From JACMNW01 sp031402355 (GTDB lineage Bacteria; Pseudomonadota; Alphaproteobacteria; Rhodobacterales; Rhodobacteraceae): a stretch of 19,979 bases of DNA. The translations under genes and the position numbers were made by a program. Below, piece after piece: positions 13,918 to 19,979 of this stretch (position 1 is its first letter; every line of letters starts with the position of its first letter). A model generated the notes under the pieces. It did not search any database. It saw nothing but the letters and a program-made list of their open reading frames with translations, and was not told the DNA's origin. The stretch is from NCBI GenBank assembly GCA_031402355.1, contig JANNSG010000068.1:1-19979 (forward strand), in the 5' to 3' direction.

Positions 13918-16712
13918 GTCTGCGCCCGTTCGACGCCAGCGGCAATGGCCTGACGGAGCTTGCGTTCAAGGGCTTCTTGCCGGCTCTTGGCATGCAGCTT
14001 CAACCCGAACATGTCTTTTACATAGAAACTGTCGACCACCTGCGCCCCATAAGTCGCGATCACGGCGGATGCGATGTAGATGTTGCCTGCTGCCAATGTC
14101 CGGGTGAGGTCATAGAGCAGCCCCGGTCTGTCACGCGTATCCACCTCGATGATGGTGTAGATCTCTGATCCGTCATTGTCGAAGGCAATATGCGTCGGAA
14201 ATCGGAAGGCGCGTTCGCGTTTTTTGATCTTGTCGCGGTCCTTCAGGGCGTCGCTGGCGATCACTTCACCTTTCAGCGTCTTTTCGATCATTGTCCGCAA
14301 GCGGGGCAGGCGAGTAACTTCATAAGCTGCCCCGTCAGCATCCTGCACCCAGAAAACGGCGGTAGCATAGCCATCCTTCGAAGTATAGGTGCGGGCATCG
14401 ACCACATTCGCGCCCACCAGGGCTAGCGCCCCTGCAAGCCGTGAAAAGATACCAGGATGATCGGCCAACGCAAAGCAGGCGCGGGTGGCGTCACGGCTGG
14501 GTTCGGGGTGCAGATCGATGCGGATCTCGCTGTCGTCAAGACCCAGCAGAAGGTTTGCAAACACCAGATGGGTATCGGTCGAAAGCCCCTGCCAATAGGG
14601 CGGATAATGGCGCGACTGTTCTGCCTTCAGATCGGCTTCGGGCCAGTCCGGCAAACGCATCCGAAGGGCGCGCAAAGCTTCGTCATGCCGATTTTCGCGG
14701 TTCAGGTTTTCCAGCCCGCCCTCCAGGGCATCACTGGTATCGCGGTACAACTGGCGCAAAAGCTGGGCCTTCCAGTTGTTCCAGGTGTTTGGCCCGACCC
14801 CGCGAATATCGCAGACTGTCAGCACCGTCAGCAGATCCAGTCGTTTCTTGGTCTTCACGGCCTTGGCGAAATCGCGCACCGTCCGGGGATCGCCGATATC
14901 GCGCTTTTGCGCCATGTCGGACATCAGCAGATGATAGCGCACCAGCCATTCAACGGTTTCGGCCTCGTCAGGCAGCAGGCCCAAGCGGGGGCCAACTCGC
15001 CGCGCGATCTGGGCACCCAGGATCGAGTGATCTTCCGGTCGCCCTTTGCCGATATCGTGCAGCAGCAACGCCGTGTAGATGACACGGCGGTTCACACCTT
15101 CTTTGAGAATGCCACTGGCCACAGGCAATTCTTCAACCAATTCGCCGCGCTCAATCTGGGCCAGAACCGAAATGGTCTGAATGATATGCTCGTCAACCGT
15201 ATAGTGGTGATAAACGTTGAACTGCATCATCGCAACGATGGCTTCAAATTCCGGGATAAAGGCAGCGAGTGCGCCAAGTTCGTTCATCCGCCGCAAAGCG
15301 CGTTCCGGATTGCCATGTTTCAGCAGCAGATCAAGAAAAATCTGCACAGCCTCGGCATTGGTGCGCATGTCATCGTCGATCAGTGACAGATTGTTTGCAA
15401 TCAGGCGCATGACGTTTGGATGCAAAAGATATTCAGATCGCAGCGCCTCTTCGAAGACACGCAAAAGGTTCAGCTTGTCCTTGAGAAAGCCGGCGGGATC
15501 GAGGACGTCAATTCTGCCCTGCACCAATTTGTAGCCCGGCCCCACTTTCTTCTGACGGGTAAACAAACCCCTGAGCGACGCTTCCGGTTTGGCGTGTCGG
15601 GCTTCCAGTTCCGTCAGGAAGATGCGGGTCAGCTCCCCTACTTTGGTGGCATGGCGGAAGTAATCTTGCATGAAATGCTCAACCGCGCGTCTCCCGCCCG
15701 TATCATGATACCCCATCCGGTCGGCAACCTGAACCTGCATGTCAAACGACAGCTGATCCGAGGCGCGTCCGGTCACATAGTGAAGGTGACATCGCGCGGC
15801 CCAAAGGAAATCTTCAGCGCGGGTAAAGGTTGCCAGTTCCTCGCGGTCAAATAGCCCGGCGCTGACCAATCCTTCAGCAGACGGAACACGGTGCAGATAC
15901 TTGCCGATCCAGTAAAGGGTTTGCAGATCGCGCAGCCCGCCTTTGCCCTCTTTGACGTTTGGTTCCAACACATAGCGTTGCCCGCCTTGGCGTTTGTGAC
16001 GCTCGGCCCGTTCAGCAAGTTTGGCGTCGATAAACTCGGGTCCGGTGCTGCGGAAGAGGTCAGTCCACAGTTTTTCGCTTAGCTCATCCGCAAGCGGGGC
16101 ATGTCCCGCAATGAAACGGCGTTCCAGCAAGGCTGTGCGGATGGTGATATCGGCCCTGCCAAGGCGCAGGCAATCCTTCACAGTTCGGCTGGCATGCCCC
16201 ACTTTCAGCTTCAGGTCCCAAAGCATATAAAGCATGGACTCGATCACCGATTCCGCCCAAGGTGTGATTTTCCAGGGTGTCAAGAACAGCAGATCGACGT
16301 CGGAATGGGGTGCCATTTCAGCCCGCCCATAGCCGCCGACCGCCAGTACCGCAATGCGTTCCGCCTCAGTCGGCGCCGCGAGCGGATGGATGAGGCGCAA
16401 GGCAACCTCAAGCGCCGTGGTTACAAGCCCGTCTGTCAGAAAAGCCTGCGATCTGACCAGAAGCCGGGCGGCATGCGGGCTTTCCCCAAAGGCGGCGGCG
16501 AGTGCTGCGTTGCCGCGCCGTTTCGCTTCGGCGATGTGCTGAACTGCCACCTGTCGCACGACGCGCGGATCAGGCTTTGCCCCCAATTCCGACCTGATCG
16601 TAGCTTGCAGAGCTGCGGTGTCAATTATTGCAGTTGCAGGAACGATCAGCGAAGCCTCTTGTGTCAGAGACATCACGTCGAAAGAGCCGATCATCGGGGC
16701 AGCTTGGGGCAT
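13914..16712 (-). CDS. glnD: bifunctional [protein-PII] uridylyltransferase/uridylyl-removing enzyme
   Basis: A 932-residue nitrogen sensor that uridylylates PII proteins under nitrogen limitation and reverses this when glutamine is high. Domains in order: nucleotidyltransferase with GGYGRAEMAPHSDVDLLFL (126-144, catalytic Asp138 and Asp140); HD hydrolase with LLHDIGKGRPEDHS (His552, Asp553); and two C-terminal ACT domains, one beginning near HPGIFSRLAGAL (from 752) and one near DRPGLLYDLTRTL (from 861), which bind glutamine. Length matches alphaproteobacterial GlnD. The start is uncertain: ATG 16712 is 14 bases after the lpoA-like stop, with in-frame ATGs at 16694 and 16673, and none has a clear ribosome site. 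Coupled reading-through from the lpoA-like gene is likely. Confidence 0.95.
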   Translation of the reverse strand: MPQAAPMIGSFDVMSLTQEASLIVPATAIIDTAALQATIRSELGAKPDPRVVRQVAVQHIAEAKRRGNAALAAAFGESPHAARLLVRSQAFLTDGLVTTALEVALRLIHPLAAPTEAERIAVLAVGGYGRAEMAPHSDVDLLFLTPWKITPWAESVIESMLYMLWDLKLKVGHASRTVKDCLRLGRADITIRTALLERRFIAGHAPLADELSEKLWTDLFRSTGPEFIDAKLAERAERHKRQGGQRYVLEPNVKEGKGGLRDLQTLYWIGKYLHRVPSAEGLVSAGLFDREELATFTRAEDFLWAARCHLHYVTGRASDQLSFDMQVQVADRMGYHDTGGRRAVEHFMQDYFRHATKVGELTRIFLTELEARHAKPEASLRGLFTRQKKVGPGYKLVQGRIDVLDPAGFLKDKLNLLRVFEEALRSEYLLHPNVMRLIANNLSLIDDDMRTNAEAVQIFLDLLLKHGNPERALRRMNELGALAAFIPEFEAIVAMMQFNVYHHYTVDEHIIQTISVLAQIERGELVEELPVASGILKEGVNRRVIYTALLLHDIGKGRPEDHSILGAQIARRVGPRLGLLPDEAETVEWLVRYHLLMSDMAQKRDIGDPRTVRDFAKAVKTKKRLDLLTVLTVCDIRGVGPNTWNNWKAQLLRQLYRDTSDALEGGLENLNRENRHDEALRALRMRLPDWPEADLKAEQSRHYPPYWQGLSTDTHLVFANLLLGLDDSEIRIDLHPEPSRDATRACFALADHPGIFSRLAGALALVGANVVDARTYTSKDGYATAVFWVQDADGAAYEVTRLPRLRTMIEKTLKGEVIASDALKDRDKIKKRERAFRFPTHIAFDNDGSEIYTIIEVDTRDRPGLLYDLTRTLAAGNIYIASAVIATYGAQVVDSFYVKDMFGLKLHAKSRQEALERKLRQAIAAGVERAQT

Positions 16713-16726
16713 TCGGGGGGTGCGGT

Positions 16727-17902
16727 TCAGAAGCCCGCCCCGCCAAAACTGCGCGGGGCTGGGTCGATCACCACAACTTGACCGCCGCGCACTTCGGCGA
16801 CAGCAAGGCCGCGGTCATTGGTGCCATCGCCGCGCAGACGGAAGATGCCGTTGACCCCAACAAACCCTGATCCCTGGGTCAGTGCAGCACCGGTCAACGC
16901 ATTGGCTTTGCCCTGCGTTACCAAGGCACCGATGGCCGCGATGCCCTCATAGGCCAGGCCTGAAATTGGATGCGGGGCCGAACCGAAAGCAGATTGATAC
17001 CGGGCCTGATACTGCTGGAAAAGACCGGGATCGGGCATCGCAAACCAGCCCCCCTGAAGCCCCGGCAGACCAAGCGATGCGGCCGGAACATCCCACCGGG
17101 TCAGCCCGATGAACCGCGTCGCCGCGGCGTTAATGCCGTTTTCGCGCAAAAGCTGGGTGACCAGCGGCAATGCTCCGGCGGTGTCGGCGGTAAAGATGAT
17201 GGCATCCGCGCCGCTGGCCTTTGCCGAAGCCGCGATGCCTGGAATGGCTGAGACAACACCATTTTGCGAAAATTCGTAGTTGCCGACAGAAACGACAGAT
17301 GCCCCGGCACTGGATGCACCCGCACGAATTGCCGCAAGGCCAATCTCGCCTGCGGTATTGCGATCATGGACAACCATCAACTTGCTTTTGCCGTTGCGCG
17401 CCGCATACGACGCAAGACGGGCTGCTGTTGATTCGAAGGTCTGGCCTAGCACAAAGACATTGCCACCGGCGATATCGGGGTTGTTGGAAAAGCTGAGGAC
17501 GTTGATCCCGCGGCTGCTGACGGCGACGCCTGCGGCATTTGCCTCTTGCGCAAAGACCGGCCCGAGGATGATCAAAGCGCCTTCGTCAGCAGCGCGGACT
17601 GCCATGGCCTGCGCCTGGCCTGGCTGGCCGCCGGTGCTGTAAACGCGCAGATCAATTTTGACGCCGGACAGATCGGAAATCGCCAGTTTGGCGGCGTTCT
17701 GCAAGCTTTGCGCCAGAAATTCATCACCTGCCTGACCAGATCCTGCAGGGACCAGCAATGCCACTGGAACCGGGGCCGATGTGTCAATCGACGGCCCGCC
17801 GGAAGTGACGCCTCCTGGCGTGCAGGCAGCGAGGACGATGGCAGTGGCGCAAACGGCCAGACGGCCCAAAGACTTGCGGGCAAGACGCAAAAAGGACAAC
17901 AT
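16727..17902 (-). CDS. penicillin-binding protein activator (LpoA-like) lipoprotein
   Basis: A 391-residue outer-membrane-type lipoprotein. The signal peptide ends in the lipobox LAAC, with lipidated Cys27. The rest is a periplasmic-binding-protein type I fold (Peripla_BP_6): VPVALLVPAGSG, an Ala/Gly-rich core, ALIILGPVFAQEAN, then a second lobe with MVVHDRNTAGEIG and ADAIIFTADTAG. This matches proteins annotated as LpoA-like activators of bifunctional PBPs. It lacks the N-terminal TPR domain of E. coli LpoA, as is usual in alphaproteobacteria. The open frame extends 120 codons upstream over the divergent rsmI, but ATG 17902 has GAGGA six bases before it and starts the signal peptide. It leads the probable operon with glnD and murJ. 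A role in amino-acid uptake is the alternative. Confidence 0.85.
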   Translation of the reverse strand: MLSFLRLARKSLGRLAVCATAIVLAACTPGGVTSGGPSIDTSAPVPVALLVPAGSGQAGDEFLAQSLQNAAKLAISDLSGVKIDLRVYSTGGQPGQAQAMAVRAADEGALIILGPVFAQEANAAGVAVSSRGINVLSFSNNPDIAGGNVFVLGQTFESTAARLASYAARNGKSKLMVVHDRNTAGEIGLAAIRAGASSAGASVVSVGNYEFSQNGVVSAIPGIAASAKASGADAIIFTADTAGALPLVTQLLRENGINAAATRFIGLTRWDVPAASLGLPGLQGGWFAMPDPGLFQQYQARYQSAFGSAPHPISGLAYEGIAAIGALVTQGKANALTGAALTQGSGFVGVNGIFRLRGDGTNDRGLAVAEVRGGQVVVIDPAPRSFGGAGF

Positions 17903-17989
17903 GGAATTCCTCACAAATGGGGGCAGGATCAGCGCAAATCCATGAGTAGGCGCTTCACACCAAGAAGTAAACTTTTGAAGGACTGCAAA

Positions 17990-18862
17990 TTGACCAAGAC
18001 TGCGGCGTTGCTCCACTCTCGGGCGATTGTGCCTGGGCTGCATTTCATCGCAACCCCGATCGGTGCCGCGCGCGACATTACTCTGCGGGCGCTGGATGTG
18101 CTGGCCGGTGCGGATTTGCTTGCTGCGGAAGACACCCGCACATTGAAACATCTGATGGAAATTCACGGCATAGCGTTGGGTGATCGACATGTTCATGCCT
18201 ACCATGAGCACAATGACGAAGCGATGCGCCCACGCCTGATGCAGGCGCTGGCTGCGGGGCAATCCGTGGCCTATGCATCAGAGGCGGGCACGCCACTGGT
18301 GTCCGATCCGGGTTTTGAACTGGCCCGCGCGGCGATTGCGGCTGGCTTTCCTGTGCTTGCCGCCCCCGGTGCATCTGCTGTGTTGTGCGCGCTGACAGTT
18401 TCTGGCTTGCCCTCCGACCGATTTATGTTTGCAGGTTTCCCCCCCGTTGCCAAAGGGGCAAGGACGCGTTTCCTGCAAGAGCTGGCACAGGTGCCGGCGA
18501 CGCTGATCCTTTATGAATCGCCAAAGCGCATTAACCAATTATTGGAAGACTTGTCGCAATATCTGGGCGAAGGGCGGTACGCTGCGGTGTGCCGGGAATT
18601 GACGAAACGATTCGAAGAGGTGACGCGCGGCACGCTGAAAGACCTCGCAAAGGGGTTTTCTGGCAGGGTGGTCAAGGGCGAAATTGTCGTTTTGATCGAC
18701 CGCGCTGCGGCGGTCAAGGTTGACACAGGAACGGTTGAGGACGCATTGAAAAAGGCTTTGGTGACAATGACACTGAAAGATGCTGCGGCAACAATTGCCG
18801 AAGCTTTCGGTTTGCCGCGCCGTGATGTTTATCAACTGGCGTTGAAAATGGGCCCAAGATGA
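17990..18862 (+). CDS. rsmI: 16S rRNA (cytidine(1402)-2'-O)-methyltransferase
   Basis: A 290-residue SAM-dependent methyltransferase of the tetrapyrrole-methylase fold that 2'-O-methylates C1402 in the ribosomal decoding centre. Visible motifs are LHFIATPIGAARDITLRAL, LLAAEDTRTLKHLM, YASEAGTPLVSDPGFELAR and LILYESPKRI, all typical. I chose TTG 17990: it has GAAGGA with a seven-base gap, and the resulting N-terminus (MTKTAALLHSRAIVPG) is the usual distance from the first motif. An ATG at 17942 would add 16 residues but lacks a well-placed ribosome site. It is divergent from the lpoA-like gene and overlaps yraN by four bases (ATGA). Confidence 0.92.
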   Translation: MTKTAALLHSRAIVPGLHFIATPIGAARDITLRALDVLAGADLLAAEDTRTLKHLMEIHGIALGDRHVHAYHEHNDEAMRPRLMQALAAGQSVAYASEAGTPLVSDPGFELARAAIAAGFPVLAAPGASAVLCALTVSGLPSDRFMFAGFPPVAKGARTRFLQELAQVPATLILYESPKRINQLLEDLSQYLGEGRYAAVCRELTKRFEEVTRGTLKDLAKGFSGRVVKGEIVVLIDRAAAVKVDTGTVEDALKKALVTMTLKDAAATIAEAFGLPRRDVYQLALKMGPR

Positions 18863-19212
18863 GCGGTGCCAGATCCTATCATGCTGGCCTTGCGGCAGAA
18901 GATCAGGTTGCAAAATTCTATTCCGGGTCTGGCCGCGAAGTTTGTGCCAGACGGTGGCGCGGATCGGCAGGTGAGATTGATTTGATCGCCCGAGACGGCG
19001 CAGAAGTTATCTTCATTGAAGTCAAGCAAAGTGCAACGCATGCGCTGGCGGCAGAACATCTGACCCTTCGGCAAATGGCGCGCATCTATGCTTCGGCGTC
19101 TGAGTTTTTGGCTGGTGAACCGGCGGGTCAGCTGACGGAAAGCCGCTTTGATGTGGCTTTGGTGAATGGTCTGGGACAAATTGAAATTCTGGAAAACGCT
19201 TTTGCCGCATGA
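18859..19212 (+). CDS. yraN: YraN/UPF0102 family nuclease-fold protein
   Basis: A 117-residue protein of the YraN family with a PD-(D/E)xK (Holliday-junction-resolvase-like) fold. The catalytic-type residues are visible: Glu in AAEDQVAKFY (13-14), GEIDLIARDG (38-47, Asp41) and FIEVKQS (Glu54, Lys56). The cellular role is not settled in the family; DNA processing is inferred from the fold. ATG 18859 overlaps the rsmI stop by four bases, so the two are translationally coupled, an arrangement widely conserved in bacteria. Confidence 0.92.
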   Translation: MSGARSYHAGLAAEDQVAKFYSGSGREVCARRWRGSAGEIDLIARDGAEVIFIEVKQSATHALAAEHLTLRQMARIYASASEFLAGEPAGQLTESRFDVALVNGLGQIEILENAFAA

Positions 19213-19272
19213 CCTGTTTGCATCCTGACCGGGGTTGCGTCATCAAAGACGTCCCGAAACCCGGAGAAGACC

Positions 19273-19979
19273 ATGCGCCTGAAAGTAGCCCTGCAGATGG
19301 ACCCGATCGGGTCTGTTAACATCAATGCTGACAGCACGTTCCGGATTGCCCTTGAGGCACAGGCGCGTGGGCATGACTTGTTCTTTTATACCGCCGACAA
19401 ATTGGCCTTCGTTGAAGGGCGCGTCGTGGCGCGAGGGTTTGCGATCACGCTGCGGCGTGAAGTTGGTAACCATGTCAGCTTCGGCGCAGAAACCGAAGTG
19501 GATTTGGCCGATTTTGATGTGGTCTGGCTGCGCCAGGATCCGCCTTTTGACATGGGTTATATCACCACCACGCATTTGCTGGACATGATCCACCCCGCGA
19601 CGCTGGTGGTTAATGATCCGTTCTGGGTCCGAAATTACCCGGAAAAGCTGCTCGTATTGCGGTTCCCGGATCTGACACCGCCAACCGCAATTGCACGGGA
19701 TTTGGCGACAATCCGCGCGTTCAAGGCCCGGCACGGCGACATTATTCTGAAACCGCTTTACGGAAATGGTGGTGCGGGGGTGTTTCGTCTTGATCCAAAT
19801 GACCGCAATCTGGCGTCGCTCTATGAGATGTTTACCGGCATCAACCGCGAGCCGTTGATCGTGCAGAAGTTTTTGCCGGATGTCTCAAAGGGCGACAAGA
19901 GGGTGATTTTGGTAGATGGTGAACCCGTGGGTGCCATCAACCGCGTGCCGCAGGCCGGGGAAACACGGTCAAACATGCA
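19273..19979 (+). CDS. gshB: glutathione synthetase (partial, runs off the right edge)
   Basis: The first 235 codons are visible, roughly three quarters of the usual 310-320. GshB joins glycine to gamma-glutamylcysteine using ATP, the last step of glutathione synthesis in the cytosol. The N-terminus MRLKVALQMDPIGSVNINAD and the segment VWLRQDPPFDMGYITTTHLL are diagnostic. VNDPFWVRNYPEKLL follows. The ATP-grasp domain shows ILKPLYGNGGAGVF, with Lys160. VQKFLPDVSKGDKRVILVDG is the next conserved block. ATG 19273 has GGAG at six bases. It lies 60 bases after yraN on the same strand and may share its transcript. Nothing abnormal is visible before the window ends. Confidence 0.97.
   Translation, partial: MRLKVALQMDPIGSVNINADSTFRIALEAQARGHDLFFYTADKLAFVEGRVVARGFAITLRREVGNHVSFGAETEVDLADFDVVWLRQDPPFDMGYITTTHLLDMIHPATLVVNDPFWVRNYPEKLLVLRFPDLTPPTAIARDLATIRAFKARHGDIILKPLYGNGGAGVFRLDPNDRNLASLYEMFTGINREPLIVQKFLPDVSKGDKRVILVDGEPVGAINRVPQAGETRSNM

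Noticed and set aside
17903..18262. 120-codon N-terminal extension of the LpoA-like protein
   Set aside because: It is antisense to rsmI; the downstream ATG has a good ribosome site and begins a complete lipoprotein signal peptide.

Overview
The window looks like a chromosomal segment from an alphaproteobacterium of the order Rhodobacterales (roseobacter-like). This rests on the GC-rich coding sequence, the protein sequences, and a gene neighbourhood (lpoA-glnD-murJ, trpS, rsmI-yraN-gshB, nfuA-tsaB-rimI) that I recall from that group. No rRNA, tRNA, CRISPR array, integrase or transposase is visible.

Layout. 1-3781 (minus): a nucleoside/BMP-type ABC importer operon, with a binding protein, a double ATPase, a permease and the first codons of a second permease. 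The ATPase, the first permease and the second permease are joined by one-base TGATG overlaps. 3957-5541 (minus): nfuA-tsaB-rimI (Fe-S carrier, tRNA t6A factor, N-acetyltransferase). In front of nfuA is a good promoter abutted by a near-consensus iron-control (Irr-type) box. 5728-9157: an accessory-looking stretch holding a class V PLP enzyme without an apparent desulfurase cysteine, a DUF3052-like protein of unknown role, and a more AT-rich TIR-domain gene interrupted by one in-frame TAG. Two related, heavily folded repeat elements (about 6915-7032 and 7882-8030) flank the DUF3052-like gene. They share linker sequences while their stems differ by compensating changes. 9296-10292 (minus): a universal stress protein and a VOC/glyoxalase-fold enzyme. 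10389-11601 (minus): trpS with a strong intrinsic terminator. 11699-12385 (plus): a rhomboid-family membrane protein that has lost the catalytic Ser and His. 12376-17902 (minus): lpoA-like lipoprotein, glnD and murJ in one probable operon. 17990-end (plus): rsmI, yraN and a truncated gshB.

Most of the window is housekeeping: purine/nucleoside uptake, Fe-S delivery, translation, nitrogen signalling, cell-wall synthesis and glutathione synthesis. The points most worth checking are the structured repeat pair, the Irr-type box in front of nfuA, the amber-interrupted TIR gene and the rhomboid pseudoprotease. I did not find a clearly new multi-gene system. The structured repeat pair is the best candidate for something poorly described.
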